From: Leptolyngbya sp. Heron Island J
GTDB taxonomy: Bacteria > Cyanobacteriota > Cyanobacteriia > Phormidesmidales > Phormidesmidaceae
DNA length: 54,236 nt
Assembly (NCBI RefSeq): GCF_000482245.1
Contig: NZ_AWNH01000097.1
Span: 1 to 54,236 of the forward strand
Direction: 5' to 3'
The number at the start of each line of letters is the position of its first letter. Position 1 is the first letter of the stretch. The notes beneath the pieces are model-generated. The model saw nothing but the letters and a program-made list of their open reading frames with translations. It was not told the origin of the DNA and ran no database searches. The translations under genes were made by a program, and so were the position numbers. Of this stretch, positions 39,905 through 50,707 are shown one piece after another.

Positions 39905-40534
39905 ATGAAAGTAGTGATCCAGGGCAAAAACGTTGAAATCACCGAAGCTATTTATGACTATACCTGTCAAAAAATTGGTAAAGCTGTCAATCATTTTGAG
40001 AATTTAGTTACCGAGATTGACGTTAAATTATCCGTTCATCGCTGTACCCGCAATCAAGATAGACAAACAGCTGAAGTCACAACCTATGCAAAAGGTGTCG
40101 TCATTCGGGCGGTGGAAAAACACGAGGATCTCTACAGCAGCATTGATCTGGTGTCTGATAAAATCACTCGTCAGCTAAAAAAATATAAGGAAAAACAACA
40201 ACGGGTTAATGTTGAACCGGACACTACAGGCCAGGAAACTCTGGATGCTGCCATTAACCCCACAGCGATTATTAATGAGCATCATCCTGTACTACCGCCC
40301 AAAGTGGTCAGGAATAAGTTTTTTGCCATGTCGTCCATGTCGGTGGAAGCGGCATTGGAACAATTACAGCTAATTGATCATGATTTCTACATGTTTCAAA
40401 ATGAAAGCACTGGAGAGATTAATGTGATTTATGAACGTGGTCATGGGGGGTATGGTCTGATTCAGCCCCACCAGAGGGCGATGCCAGTGGGCCAGCGCTT
40501 AAAATATATTCCGGCTATTCCGGCTAAAGCTTAG
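39905..40534 (+). CDS. hpf: Ribosome hibernation factor, long form (LrtA/HPF), paralogue 2
   Basis: 209 residues. The S30AE domain (MKVVIQGKNVEITEAIYDYT to about 100) and the C-terminal dimerisation domain (PPKVVRNKFFAMSSMSVEAA to LIQPH) are both complete. It differs clearly from paralogue 1 in the linker (VNVEPDTTGQETLDAA) and by a 15-residue basic extension (RAMPVGQRLKYIPAIPAKA). Two long-form paralogues 19 kb apart suggests separate triggers such as dark versus starvation or anoxia; this copy lies closest to the fermentation genes. A strong terminator follows. Confidence 0.93.
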   Translation: MKVVIQGKNVEITEAIYDYTCQKIGKAVNHFENLVTEIDVKLSVHRCTRNQDRQTAEVTTYAKGVVIRAVEKHEDLYSSIDLVSDKITRQLKKYKEKQQRVNVEPDTTGQETLDAAINPTAIINEHHPVLPPKVVRNKFFAMSSMSVEAALEQLQLIDHDFYMFQNESTGEINVIYERGHGGYGLIQPHQRAMPVGQRLKYIPAIPAKA

Positions 40535-40592
40535 GAAAGCGGACGGTGGATTAAGGGCTACTGTGTTTACCCCTATGGGATGGCCTATTTTT

Positions 40593-40623
40593 AGCCCCCA
40601 ATAGCTCCAGGCTATTGGGGGCT
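40593..40623 (+). terminator. Strong intrinsic terminator after hpf paralogue 2
   Basis: AGCCCCCAATAGC (40593-40605) and GCTATTGGGGGCT (40611-40623) form a perfect 13-bp stem with a 5-nt loop, followed by a T-rich stretch (TTGAGTCTTCTTTTC). Confidence 0.85.
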
Positions 40624-40671
40624 TTGAGTCTTCTTTTCTCTTCCTCAAAGTTGTAGGGCTAGGGTAGTGAA

Positions 40672-40765
40672 CTAGTGCTCTGTGGCGTCAGTTTGCTCAC
40701 TGTCAAATGTGGATGGGTGGATGGGTGGATGAAATAGCGGCTAATTTTTTGCCATCGGGTACCAG
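40672..40765 (+). mobile_element. MITE-like repeat, copy 3 (two TGGATGGG units)
   Basis: Starts CTAGTGCTCTGTGGC and ends GCCATCGGGTACCAG; inverted ends agree at 10 of 15 positions. It contains two full TGGATGGG units and then TGGATGAAATAGCGGC. The right end (CCAG) has drifted from CTAG, and the stretch after the repeat unit has diverged. It lies between the hpf terminator and the convergent acyl-CoA synthetase gene. Confidence 0.65.
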
Positions 40766-40802
40766 AGCGGCAAGGATGCAGCTTGCCACTCCAGGTCAAT
40801 CC

Positions 40803-43595
40803 CTAGAAATCGTAGTAAACTTCAACTTCGTCAAAGTTGCGTACAATCTCAAATCCATTTTTTTTGCAGAGATGTTGCATGCCACGATTCTCTGGGAGAA
40901 TTGTGGCCGAGATGCGGGCAATCCTCTCTGCGTTGCAGATATTTAGTAGAGAGGTCAAGAACTCTGAGCCTAAACCTTGTCCCTGGTGGCGATCGCTAAT
41001 CAACATACCAAATTCGGCGGCATTAAGGCCGTGCAAACGGCTCAGACGGGCAACACCTAAAATCGAGCGTTTGTTGGTTTGGGCATCTACATGTTCTGCT
41101 ACCAGTGCCATCTCTCGATCATAATCAATAAAACAGATGCGGGTTAGACGCTCATGGGCCACCCTGGACTGCAGTTTCATCAGGTGGAAATAGCGAAAGT
41201 AAATGCTTTCCTCTGAGAGGGTTTGGTGGAAATCGACCATGAGGGGTTCGTCTTCGGGACGAATGGGACGGATTGTGACATCTAATCCGTTACGCAAAGC
41301 CCATGATTTAACGTATTGACCGGGGTAGGGACGAATGGCAGGCTTAGGCAAGCCCTGCTCTATCATGGCTGAACTATGGAGAACAACCCGTGCGTCCAGG
41401 GCTAAGAGCTGTTCGGCAGAAACCAGCAGTGGATTAATTTCGATTTCTTTAATTTCTGGATATTCCACCACAAGCTGGCTAAACCGAACTAGCAATGCTT
41501 CTAGGGCATCTAGATCAACCCGGGCCTGACCTCGCACTCCCTGCAGTGCTTGATAAACCTGGGTTTGTTCCATTAGCCGTCGCGCCAATGTTGTATTTAA
41601 TGGCGGTAGGCCCAGGGCGCGATCGCGATAGACCTCCACCAGCTGACCACCGCTACCAAATAACAAAACGGGGCCAAACTGTTCATCTACGTGGCTGCCA
41701 ATGATTAATTCATAGCCATGACGCGATACCATCGGCTGCACCGTCACCCCCAGAAAGTCTCCGGGTTGACCAATGGTGGCAATCTCCTCATAGGCCCTAT
41801 GAACTGCACTGCTGTCGCCAAGATTCAGTTTGACTCCACCGACATCGGTTTTGTGGGTAATTGTGTGGGAGTGCAGCTTTAACACCACCGGATACCCGAT
41901 CTGATCGGCAATGGCAACAGCGGCATCGGCTGAGGTGGCCAATTCAGTTTGAACCGTAGGAATGCCGTAGGCCTGTAACAGCTGCTTCGATTCCCATTCG
42001 CTGAGTAATGAGCGATTGTCCTGACGAGCACCGCTCAACACACTTTGAACGCTCTGTGTTTTTGATCCTGTTGTTATTGTTAAACTTGGGGTTTCATACA
42101 GCGATCGCAAATTATCGTTGTGCCGCGCCATCAACGAAAAAATTTGTGCGGCGGTATCAGGAAACGGCAGTGTAAAAATACGATTTTGGTTGAGCTGATC
42201 TTCACCCGGTCTGACGGTTTCTGTTCCCATCCAGCTGGCAAGCAGTGGCTTATTGGTCCAACGTGAGGCCCGAGTTTGCAACTGTTCTGCCGTTGCCAGG
42301 GGTTGAGTCATTGCTTGAGGACTCAGGATCACCAATAAACCATCACTGTTTTCATCCTCAGCTAAGACATCCAGGACCGCTCCATAACGCTCTGGAGTAG
42401 CGTCACCTAGAATATCGATGGGATTTTGACGACTCCAGTGGGGAGGCAGGATAGTATCTAAGGTTTCCACTGTCTTAGGAGACAAGGGCGCTAACTCACC
42501 GCCACTGCGAATCAGGGCATCGGTCGCTAAAACACCAGGACCACCCGCATTGGTGAGAATCGTCAAACGCTTACCACGAGGACGTGGCTGTTTGCCTAAA
42601 ACTTCTGCCAAATTAAACAATTCATCAATGGTGTTCACCCGAAGGACACCACAGCGTTTGAATGCGGCATCCAGGGCCTCATCACTGCCAGCTAGAGCCC
42701 CCGTATGGGAGGCGGCAGCCTGAGCGGCCACTTGCGTCCGACCCGCTTTAATCACAATGATAGGTTTACTGAGTGCCACCTCCCGTGCTGCCGAGAGAAA
42801 CGATCTAGCATCGCCAATGGCTTCCATGTAAATAACAATACTGTGGGTGTTCGGATCATCCCCCAGATAGTAAATCAGGTCGCCCCAATTAATATCCAGC
42901 ATTGACCCGATCGAGATAAACGCACTAAACCCAACATTTTCCCGGAGACTCCAGTCTAAAATTGAGGTACACAGTGCGCCACTCTGACTAATAAACCCAA
43001 CGTTACCAGGGCGGGCCATCGCACCGGCAAACGTGGCATTAAGACCACTGTTAGGACACATCAATCCCAAACAGTTAGGTCCCAACACCCGGATATGATT
43101 TTGTCGAGCTGCCTGCAGTACAGCCGCTTCTAAGGCCAATCCAGGTGCGCCAATTTCCCGAAATCCGGCGGAGAGAATGATCACGGCTTTGACACCAGCG
43201 GCACCACACTGTTCAATCACCTCTGGCACCTTCTGGGCGGGTATGGCAATGACTGCCAGATCCACCGGTTCAGATATGTTAGTAATGCTTGAATAGGCTT
43301 TGATCCCTAGCACATGAGTGCGGGTGGGATGTACTGGGAAAACAGTGCCCCCAAAAGAGTTACTAATCAGATTCCAGAGAACTGTGCGACCAACACTGCC
43401 GGGGCGCTCGGTAGCACCAATAACGGCAACGCTTTTGGGGGCAAAAAATGGAGAGAGAGGCTGATAGCCGTAGCGCAGAATATCGTGAGCGGGCTCCAGA
43501 GTATTCAGGCTATCCAGGGAGAGAGATAAATCTTCAGCATCTGGGGCGGCGACGTTTTTGGCAGACTGAACGGTCATTTCACTCATCTTAGGCAT
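40803..43595 (-). CDS. ADP-forming acyl-CoA synthetase / GNAT acetyltransferase fusion
   Basis: 930 residues from the ATG at 43595, chosen because GGAGG lies 10 nt upstream. Domains: CoA-binding Rossmann (about 45-170, [16 protein letters not shown]), succinyl-CoA-ligase-like domains with SHTGALAG (candidate phospho-His, residue 297), an ATP-grasp region (about 530-740) and a C-terminal GNAT (about 765-930, [12 protein letters not shown] binds acetyl-CoA). It is related to Pat/PatZ protein acetyltransferases and to ADP-forming acetyl-CoA synthetase. Retention of the His suggests it might still make ATP from acetyl-CoA, useful beside the PFL genes. Expressed divergently from pflB. Confidence 0.88.
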   Translation of the reverse strand: MPKMSEMTVQSAKNVAAPDAEDLSLSLDSLNTLEPAHDILRYGYQPLSPFFAPKSVAVIGATERPGSVGRTVLWNLISNSFGGTVFPVHPTRTHVLGIKAYSSITNISEPVDLAVIAIPAQKVPEVIEQCGAAGVKAVIILSAGFREIGAPGLALEAAVLQAARQNHIRVLGPNCLGLMCPNSGLNATFAGAMARPGNVGFISQSGALCTSILDWSLRENVGFSAFISIGSMLDINWGDLIYYLGDDPNTHSIVIYMEAIGDARSFLSAAREVALSKPIIVIKAGRTQVAAQAAASHTGALAGSDEALDAAFKRCGVLRVNTIDELFNLAEVLGKQPRPRGKRLTILTNAGGPGVLATDALIRSGGELAPLSPKTVETLDTILPPHWSRQNPIDILGDATPERYGAVLDVLAEDENSDGLLVILSPQAMTQPLATAEQLQTRASRWTNKPLLASWMGTETVRPGEDQLNQNRIFTLPFPDTAAQIFSLMARHNDNLRSLYETPSLTITTGSKTQSVQSVLSGARQDNRSLLSEWESKQLLQAYGIPTVQTELATSADAAVAIADQIGYPVVLKLHSHTITHKTDVGGVKLNLGDSSAVHRAYEEIATIGQPGDFLGVTVQPMVSRHGYELIIGSHVDEQFGPVLLFGSGGQLVEVYRDRALGLPPLNTTLARRLMEQTQVYQALQGVRGQARVDLDALEALLVRFSQLVVEYPEIKEIEINPLLVSAEQLLALDARVVLHSSAMIEQGLPKPAIRPYPGQYVKSWALRNGLDVTIRPIRPEDEPLMVDFHQTLSEESIYFRYFHLMKLQSRVAHERLTRICFIDYDREMALVAEHVDAQTNKRSILGVARLSRLHGLNAAEFGMLISDRHQGQGLGSEFLTSLLNICNAERIARISATILPENRGMQHLCKKNGFEIVRNFDEVEVYYDF

Positions 43596-44042
43596 AGTAG
43601 TAATACCTCCCATGCGTTTAGAGTTTTCTGTAGTTTTGCAAATTGTGTTGGAATAACGTGCTCACCGCACGAGCTGTTTGAAAAACGACTGTATCATCTG
43701 CATCAAAGCGATAGCTAGTCAGACAGTCATGGCTAAAGCAGATAGATGAACTATGACTCAACACTAGGCTGATAACAGCTAACATTCCATTTTCCCCTGT
43801 AAAGAATAGAAATATCTTGGTACCTTAACAAAGGTTTCTTTACATGAGTAGCTTCTTACAAAACTGAGCTGATTAATATACCCATCTTAAGGGGGTGTAC
43901 CCGGAATCTGCCCTGTTAAACTCTTATTTTCAACGTATTTATGTCCTCAGCAAAAATCATATCTCGCAGAATTTGAAATGGTTGTATTGAGCGATATATT
44001 TAGTCGTGTTTTTAATAGAAAACGGCCATAACCTTAAGATCT

Positions 44043-44082
44043 TTTCAAAAACCATGTAGCCGGGGCTACATGGTTTTTGAAA
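44043..44082. terminator. Perfect 19-bp hairpin in the pflB upstream region
   Basis: Arms 44043-44061 and 44064-44082 are perfectly complementary over 19 bp with a 2-nt GG between them, flanked by A/T-rich runs, like a bidirectional terminator. The 985-bp gap 43596-44579 holds no convincing gene. It also contains the palindromes GTTTATAAAC (44101-44110) and TTGATCAA (44157-44164), weak regulatory candidates. Confidence 0.6.
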
Positions 44083-44579
44083 TTTGAAAACCTGTGTGTT
44101 GTTTATAAACAATGGTATCGAAAAGTCACAATATTCTTTTAGAAACATCACAGGCCTTGATCAAAACTGCGTTCTAACATAATTCTGTCTAACATGGTAG
44201 ATGGGTTAAGCAAAAATGCTTAGACAAGCCCTGTGTATTTTAGAAGTGTGGTGTATTTTGGGTTAAGTTCGCTAGTCTAAATGGGCGCTCCGATATAGCA
44301 ACGCCCTTTCTCCTGAATTCTTTAGGGGAGATCAAAAGGAAAGATCAAATAAAACCCTTAAAATCTAAGGTTTTGGAACCAATTCTAAAAAGGTTAAACG
44401 CGTTCACTTTTTTTATGTTCTATAAGAGAATCGAGCTGATTTATGTCCCCTATGTCCTAGCTACTTAAGTATCCTTTTTAGACTCGAAAAATTTTGTTTT
44501 TTTTCAGATTCTATAGGGTTGTTTGTACACCAAGCTTCTGAACCAATGACCACCGATTTTCTTGAAGAGGATGAGACTT

Positions 44580-46886
44580 ATGAGTGCAGTTAGTGCAATA
44601 AAACCAACGGCTACAGCAGTAAAGACTGAACAAAATAGACATTCTGCAGAGTTTGCAACCCTGCCAGCATGGCAGCAGTTTGCAGCTGGTTCATGGATGC
44701 AGGAGATTAATGTCCGGGATTTTATTCAGAATAACTACCAGCCCTATGGGGGTCGGGGTGATTTTCTAGCAGGAGTTACGGTTCGAACTCAACAGCTCTG
44801 GGAGCAAGTGAAAGAGCTGATGGTAAGCGAACGAGAACGTGGGATTTTAGACACGGATACTCAACTGCCAACCGGGATAACAGCCCATGCACCGGGTTAC
44901 ATTGCTCAAGAACTGGAGCAGATTGTGGGGTTGCAAACTGATAAACCCCTCAAGCGGGCGATCATGCCCTTAGGGGGGATTCGCGTGGTCAAGAAATCCC
45001 TGGAAGCCTACGACTATGAGCTTGCACCTGAGACCCTAGAGATTTTCACAAAATATCGCAAGACCCATAACGATGGTGTCTTTGATGCCTACACCGAGGA
45101 GATGCGTCGGGCAAGACATGCTGGGATCATTACCGGGTTACCCGATGCCTACGGTCGCGGTCGCATTATTGGTGACTATCGTCGAGTTGCTCTGTATGGC
45201 TGTGAACGTCTGATCACTGATAAGCGCCAGCAGCTGAAGTCCCTTGAGCTAGATACGTTGGATGAGGCTGTGATTCAGCAGCGCGAGGAGATCTCAGAAC
45301 AGATTCGGGCACTCAAGGAGCTGCAGCATATGGCTGCAGCCTACGGCTGCGACATTAGCCAGCCTGCGATCAATGCTCAAGAAGCTGTTCAGTGGACCTA
45401 TTTTGGCTATTTAGGGGCGATTAAAGAACAAAATGGTGCCGCTATGTCCTTGGGACGAGTATCTACCTTCCTGGATATTTATATTCAGCGTGACTTTGAG
45501 CAAGGTCGCCTGTCGGAAGCTGAGGCTCAAGAGCTGATCGATCAGTTTGTCATGAAACTGCGCATGGTACGTTTTCTGCGTACACCGGAGTATAACCAGC
45601 TGTTCTCCGGCGACCCGGTGTGGGTGACAGAGTCCATTGGCGGCATGGGTTTAGATGGGCGTTCTCTGGTGACTCAAACCAGTTTCCGCTTCTTGCAGAC
45701 GTTGTATAACCTGGGGGCTGCGCCGGAGCCTAATTTAACGGTGTTATGGGCAGAAGGACTGCCGACCCCATTCAAACAATTCTGTGCCAAGGTGTCTAAA
45801 GATACGAGTTCCATTCAATATGAGAACGATGATCTGATGCGTCCAGAGTATGGCGATGACTATGGGATCGCCTGCTGTGTTTCTGCTATGCCCATCGGTA
45901 AGCAAATGCAGTTTTTTGGAGCGCGGGTAAATCTGGCTAAGGCATTGCTCTATGCGATTAATGGTGGGCGCGATGAGAAATCTGGGGAACAGATTGCCCC
46001 GGTCTCTGCCGCGATCGCATCTGAGATCTTGGACTATGACGAGGTCGTGGCCAAGTTTGACCAGACTATGGCCTGGTTGGCGAAGCTCTATGTGAACACG
46101 CTTAATGTGATTCACTACATGCACGACAAGTACTGCTATGAGCGTCTAGAGATGGCATTACACGATCGTGATGTCTATCGCACCATGGCCTGTGGCATAG
46201 CCGGGCTGTCGGTGGTGGCGGACGCACTCTCGGCAATTAAATATACTCAGGTGAAAGTGGTGCGTGACTCGTCAGGATTGGCGGTGGATTATGAGGTTCA
46301 GGGTGACTATCCGGCCTTTGGTAACAATGATGAACGGGTTGATGCAATCGCATCACAGCTGATTCAACAGTTTATGGAGCACATCCGTCAGAACAAAACC
46401 TATCGCAATGCGGTGCCCACCCAGTCCATTCTGACCATTACCTCCAATGTGGTCTATGGTAAAAAGACTGGCAGCACACCGGATGGCCGCAAAGCCGGAG
46501 AGCCCTTTGCTCCCGGTGCCAATCCCATGCACGGTCGAGATACCAAAGGTGCGATCGCAGCTTGCGAATCTGTTGCCCAGCTACCCTATGCCCATGCCCA
46601 AGACGGCATTTCCTACACCTTCTCAATCGTACCTGAGGCGTTAGGCAAGTCGGAGATAGACCAGGTGAACAATCTGGTAGGTCTCCTGGATGGGTATTTC
46701 CACAATACGGGACAGCATATTAATATCAATGTCTTGAACCGTGAGACCCTGCTGGATGCCATGGATCATCCCGAAAAGTACCCTCAACTAACGATTCGAG
46801 TCTCGGGCTATGCCGTGAACTTTATCAAGCTCACCCGAGAACAGCAGATGGATGTGGTCAATCGCACCTTCCACAGCCGATTTTAG
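44580..46886 (+). CDS. pflB: Pyruvate formate-lyase
   Basis: 768 residues from the ATG at 44580, which has AGAGGA about 8 nt upstream (an in-frame ATG at 44562 has none). It cleaves pyruvate with CoA to acetyl-CoA and formate in anoxic cells. The catalytic Cys pair is Cys432/Cys433 in ACCVSAMP, and the radical-bearing Gly743 lies in RVSGYA, 25 residues from the end as in E. coli. Full length, so likely active; pflA follows. PFL is uncommon in cyanobacteria and oxygen-sensitive, implying use in dark anoxic mats. Confidence 0.97.
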   Translation: MSAVSAIKPTATAVKTEQNRHSAEFATLPAWQQFAAGSWMQEINVRDFIQNNYQPYGGRGDFLAGVTVRTQQLWEQVKELMVSERERGILDTDTQLPTGITAHAPGYIAQELEQIVGLQTDKPLKRAIMPLGGIRVVKKSLEAYDYELAPETLEIFTKYRKTHNDGVFDAYTEEMRRARHAGIITGLPDAYGRGRIIGDYRRVALYGCERLITDKRQQLKSLELDTLDEAVIQQREEISEQIRALKELQHMAAAYGCDISQPAINAQEAVQWTYFGYLGAIKEQNGAAMSLGRVSTFLDIYIQRDFEQGRLSEAEAQELIDQFVMKLRMVRFLRTPEYNQLFSGDPVWVTESIGGMGLDGRSLVTQTSFRFLQTLYNLGAAPEPNLTVLWAEGLPTPFKQFCAKVSKDTSSIQYENDDLMRPEYGDDYGIACCVSAMPIGKQMQFFGARVNLAKALLYAINGGRDEKSGEQIAPVSAAIASEILDYDEVVAKFDQTMAWLAKLYVNTLNVIHYMHDKYCYERLEMALHDRDVYRTMACGIAGLSVVADALSAIKYTQVKVVRDSSGLAVDYEVQGDYPAFGNNDERVDAIASQLIQQFMEHIRQNKTYRNAVPTQSILTITSNVVYGKKTGSTPDGRKAGEPFAPGANPMHGRDTKGAIAACESVAQLPYAHAQDGISYTFSIVPEALGKSEIDQVNNLVGLLDGYFHNTGQHININVLNRETLLDAMDHPEKYPQLTIRVSGYAVNFIKLTREQQMDVVNRTFHSRF

Positions 46887-47090
46887 AGGGATTGATGATT
46901 GGGGTTTTAGAGATGAGCTCAGGCCCCAATCATCCTCAAGAGCCGACAATTCCAATTAACCATCCGATTCTGAGGTTCTCAAAATCACTACTTCTAAAGA
47001 CTGTGCGCCTACTCTTCCCCAGGATTGGAAGTCTGCACAACGTTTAGTAATTCCGACAGTCGTTTGCAATTATTCAAGGATATCCCGGTT

Positions 47091-47858
47091 ATGGTGAATC
47101 AGCTGCAGCGGCGAACTAGTTGCTCAACTCAAACAGGTCGGATTCACTCCGTTGAGACCTGTGGCACCGTCGATGGACCTGGCATTCGATATGTGGTGTT
47201 TACCCAGGGATGTCCCCTACGCTGCCTCTACTGTCACAACCCCGACTGCCGCGAGATTACGGGTGGCAAAGTCGTGACTGTATCAGAGTTGTTAACCGAT
47301 ATCTTACGCTATCGTGCCTATATAGATAGCTCTGGGGGCGGCGTCACCGTCACCGGCGGCGAGCCGTTACTACAACCAGAATTTGTTACGGAATTCTTTA
47401 AAGCCTGTCAACAGCAAGGATTACATACTACGCTAGACACTTCTGGGTTTTCTGAGATATCAGCCGCCCAGCGCGTGCTGCAATACACAGATCTGGTATT
47501 GCTAGATATCAAATCCTTTGATCCTGATATTTATCATCAGGTGACCCAGGTTTCTCTTGAACCCACGTTACGTCTGGCCCGCTATCTGAACGAGATGCAA
47601 ATACCCGCGTGGATTCGCTTTGTTCTCGTACCCGGCCTCACCAATTCTGTTAACAATGTTGAAGGATTAGCCCAGTTTGTTTCAAAATTGACAAACGTTA
47701 AGCGGGTAGAGATTCTACCATTTCATCAAATGGGGGCCTATAAATGGGAACAACTAGGGTTTGACTATAAACTCAAAGATGTGTTGCCCCCCACGGCGGA
47801 TCAAGTTCAGCAAGTTAAAGATATTTTTCTCAGATACGGCTTACGGGTCGAAAGTTAA
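47091..47858 (+). CDS. pflA: Pyruvate formate-lyase activating enzyme (radical SAM)
   Basis: 255 residues from the ATG at 47091; the open frame extends 22 codons upstream without family similarity. The radical SAM cluster Cys41, Cys45, Cys48 lies in GCPLRCLYCHN. GGVTVTGGEPLLQPEF is the SAM-binding GGE motif, and FVLVPGLTN and RVEILPFHQMG are typical of PFL activases. It installs the glycyl radical on PflB Gly743. It follows pflB by 204 bp on the same strand. Confidence 0.95.
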   Translation: MVNQLQRRTSCSTQTGRIHSVETCGTVDGPGIRYVVFTQGCPLRCLYCHNPDCREITGGKVVTVSELLTDILRYRAYIDSSGGGVTVTGGEPLLQPEFVTEFFKACQQQGLHTTLDTSGFSEISAAQRVLQYTDLVLLDIKSFDPDIYHQVTQVSLEPTLRLARYLNEMQIPAWIRFVLVPGLTNSVNNVEGLAQFVSKLTNVKRVEILPFHQMGAYKWEQLGFDYKLKDVLPPTADQVQQVKDIFLRYGLRVES

Positions 47859-47970
47859 CCTCCACTCAACAGTTTTGTATTTAGGTCTTCTATGCACGTG
47901 TGTAGTGGATTAAACAGATACCTTAATTCGAGTTACGGCCCTGAGCATTCAGTATAAGGATGGATTCACC

Positions 47971-50700
47971 ATGGATATAACCTCTGTTTCTGCTAACAAT
48001 GTTCCCGCCTCTAATAATGGGTCAACTAATGGGTCAACAATGACACAGGTAGATACTATTGAAGCGTTAGAAGCTCTCGTTAGTCGCGTTAAAGCTGCCC
48101 AAGAGTTCTATGCGCACCTGAGTCAGGCGCAGGTAGATAAAATTTTTAAGCAAGCTGCTATTGCGGCCAACAATGCCCGTATTCCCCTAGCTAAGCACGC
48201 TGTCATAGAAACCGGCATGGGCGTTTTGGAAGATAAGGTGATTAAAAATCACTTTGCTTCTGAATATATTTACAACAAGTACAAACACGAAAAGACCTGT
48301 GATGTCATCTTTTCCGATCCCCACTATGGCATCCAAAAAATTGCTGAGCCGATTGGGTTGATTGCTGGCATTGTGCCCACCACCAACCCCACCTCCACCA
48401 CCCTATTTAAGGCGTTGCTGTGTCTCAAAACCCGCAACGCCATCATTTTCTCTCCCCACCCACGAGCTAAAGCCTGTTCCATTGCCGCTGCCAAAGTGAT
48501 TCATGATGCGGCTGTGCAGGCTGGAGCACCTGCCGATCTGATTGGCTGGATTGATACCCCGACCCTGGAGCTGTCCCAGGCGCTGATGCAGCATCCTGAA
48601 ATTAAGCTGATTCTGGCCACTGGCGGCCCCGGCATGGTTAAGGCGGCCTATTCCTCTGGTCATCCTTCCCTGGGTGTGGGGGCTGGCAACACTCCGGCGG
48701 TGATTGATGAGACAGCCGACATTCAGATGGCGGTTAGCTCCATTTTGCTGAGTAAGACGTTTGATAACGGCATGATTTGTGCGTCAGAACAATCTGCCGT
48801 CGTTATGAGTGATGTTTATGACGCTGTCAAGCAAGAGTTTACAAAGCGAGGAGCCTATTTCCTCAATGCCGAAGAACGGCAGCGGATGGCCCAGCTGATT
48901 CTCAAGGAGGGCCGCCTGAATCCAGCAATTGTCGGTCAGTCCACGGAGCGTTTAGCAGAACTCGCTAATCTCGGCGTACCGGAAGGCACCAAATTATTAA
49001 TTGCTGAGGTGGATGATATTGGTCCAGAAGAGCCGTTCTCCTATGAGAAACTCTCTCCGATCTTAGCCCTCTACCGGGCGGATGATTTTACCTATGCAGT
49101 AGACCAGGCAAAACGATTGGTCAACTTTGCTGGACGTGGTCATACGTCGGTACTGTATACCAATCCGGATAATAGCGATCGCATCACCCACTTTGAGTTT
49201 GAACTAGCCACATCACGGGTCTTGATCAACACCCCATCTTCTCAAGGTGCCATCGGCGATCTCTATAACTTTAAGCTAGATCCCTCATTGACCCTGGGCT
49301 GTGGGACCTGGGGTGGCAACTCCATTTCAGAAAATGTTGGCGTTCAGCATCTGCTCAATATCAAAACAGTCACCGAGCGCCGTGAGAACATGCTGTGGTT
49401 CCGAGTACCACCCAAAATCTATTTCAAAGCCGGATGTATTCCTGTTGCCCTAGGAGATTTAGCCAACAAGAAACGAGCCTTTATTGTCACCGACCGGCCC
49501 CTATTCGAGATGGGCTTTACCAAAGAGATCACCCAGACCCTCGATACCCTCAATATTGAGTACCATGTGTTCTCCGAAGTTGAGCCCGATCCCAGTCTCT
49601 CTACGGTGCAAAGAGGGTTAGCGGTAATTAAACATTTTCAGCCAGACGTGATCATCGCCCTCGGCGGTGGTTCTCCCATGGATGCCGCCAAGGTCATGTG
49701 GCTGATGTATGAACACCCCGAAGTCGAATTCGACGGTCTCGCCATGCGGTTTATGGATATCCGTAAGCGGGTGTATGAGCTGCCCGACCTGGGTAACAAA
49801 GCCATTTTGGTGGCGATTCCCACCACCTCGGGTACCGGGTCTGAAGTCACTCCCTTTGCGGTTGTTACCGATGATCGCGTCGGTATCAAGTATCCCCTGG
49901 CGGACTATGCCCTCACCCCGACCATGGCCATCATCGACCCAGAACTGGTGCGCCATACCCCCAAGAGGCTGACGGCCTATGGTGGCGTGGATGCCCTCAC
50001 CCATGCCCTGGAAGCCTATGTGTCAGTATTAGCCACTGAGTTTACCGATGGGTTAGCCCTCGAAGCGATTTCCCTATTGGTGAAATACTTACCCAGGGCC
50101 TATCACAATGGAGCCGATGATCCAGAAGCCCGTGAGAAAGTCCACTATGCCGCAACGATTGCCGGTCTGGCCTTTGCCAATGCGTTTTTGGGCATCTGTC
50201 ATTCCCTAGCCCATAAGCTAGGGTCCACCTTCCATGTGCCCCATGGGTTAGCCAATGCTCTGATGATTTCCCATGTGATTCGCTATAACGCCACCGATGC
50301 TCCCTTTAAGCAGGCGATTTTCCCGCAGTATGAGTATCCCCAGGCCAAGGCTCGTTATGCCACTATTGCCGATACCCTGGGTCTAGCAGGCGATAGCGAT
50401 GATGACAAAGTAGATCGTTTGATTGAGACCATCGAGAATCTCAAACAGCAGCTGGATATTCCTGACAACCTGCGTGATGTGCTAGAGGCTGATGAACAAA
50501 CCTTCTTTGCCAATTTAGACCTGATGTCAGAACAGGCCTTTGATGATCAGTGTACTGGGGCCAATCCCCGCTATCCGCTTATTCGGGATCTGAAATCGCT
50601 GTTCATTGACGCTTATCGGGGTCGGACCGTGTTGTCCATAGCCCCTATGGATTCTCCTCAGGAGCAGCCAGCTGCTAAATCTCTACAGGAGGTTAGATGA
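47971..50700 (+). CDS. adhE: Bifunctional aldehyde/alcohol dehydrogenase
   Basis: 909 residues. The N-terminal CoA-acylating aldehyde dehydrogenase has catalytic Cys270 in FDNGMICASEQ; the C-terminal iron-type alcohol dehydrogenase carries GGGSPMDAAK and the metal-binding HSLAHKLGSTFHVPHG. It reduces acetyl-CoA to ethanol and regenerates NAD+, the sink for PFL flux. Extra Ser/Asn-rich residues occur at the N-terminus. GGATT is the only nearby ribosome-site candidate. It ends 7 bp before glgX, so these two are cotranscribed. Confidence 0.96.
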   Translation: MDITSVSANNVPASNNGSTNGSTMTQVDTIEALEALVSRVKAAQEFYAHLSQAQVDKIFKQAAIAANNARIPLAKHAVIETGMGVLEDKVIKNHFASEYIYNKYKHEKTCDVIFSDPHYGIQKIAEPIGLIAGIVPTTNPTSTTLFKALLCLKTRNAIIFSPHPRAKACSIAAAKVIHDAAVQAGAPADLIGWIDTPTLELSQALMQHPEIKLILATGGPGMVKAAYSSGHPSLGVGAGNTPAVIDETADIQMAVSSILLSKTFDNGMICASEQSAVVMSDVYDAVKQEFTKRGAYFLNAEERQRMAQLILKEGRLNPAIVGQSTERLAELANLGVPEGTKLLIAEVDDIGPEEPFSYEKLSPILALYRADDFTYAVDQAKRLVNFAGRGHTSVLYTNPDNSDRITHFEFELATSRVLINTPSSQGAIGDLYNFKLDPSLTLGCGTWGGNSISENVGVQHLLNIKTVTERRENMLWFRVPPKIYFKAGCIPVALGDLANKKRAFIVTDRPLFEMGFTKEITQTLDTLNIEYHVFSEVEPDPSLSTVQRGLAVIKHFQPDVIIALGGGSPMDAAKVMWLMYEHPEVEFDGLAMRFMDIRKRVYELPDLGNKAILVAIPTTSGTGSEVTPFAVVTDDRVGIKYPLADYALTPTMAIIDPELVRHTPKRLTAYGGVDALTHALEAYVSVLATEFTDGLALEAISLLVKYLPRAYHNGADDPEAREKVHYAATIAGLAFANAFLGICHSLAHKLGSTFHVPHGLANALMISHVIRYNATDAPFKQAIFPQYEYPQAKARYATIADTLGLAGDSDDDKVDRLIETIENLKQQLDIPDNLRDVLEADEQTFFANLDLMSEQAFDDQCTGANPRYPLIRDLKSLFIDAYRGRTVLSIAPMDSPQEQPAAKSLQEVR

Positions 50701-50707
50701 TTTAGTA

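Noticed and set aside
40707-40946. 79-codon ORF starting in repeat copy 3
   Set aside because: Its N-terminus is the translated 8-bp repeat and the rest is antisense to the acyl-CoA synthetase gene.
43957-44151. 64-codon minus-strand ORF upstream of pflB
   Set aside because: It runs straight through the perfect 19-bp hairpin, has no ribosome site and no recognisable motif.
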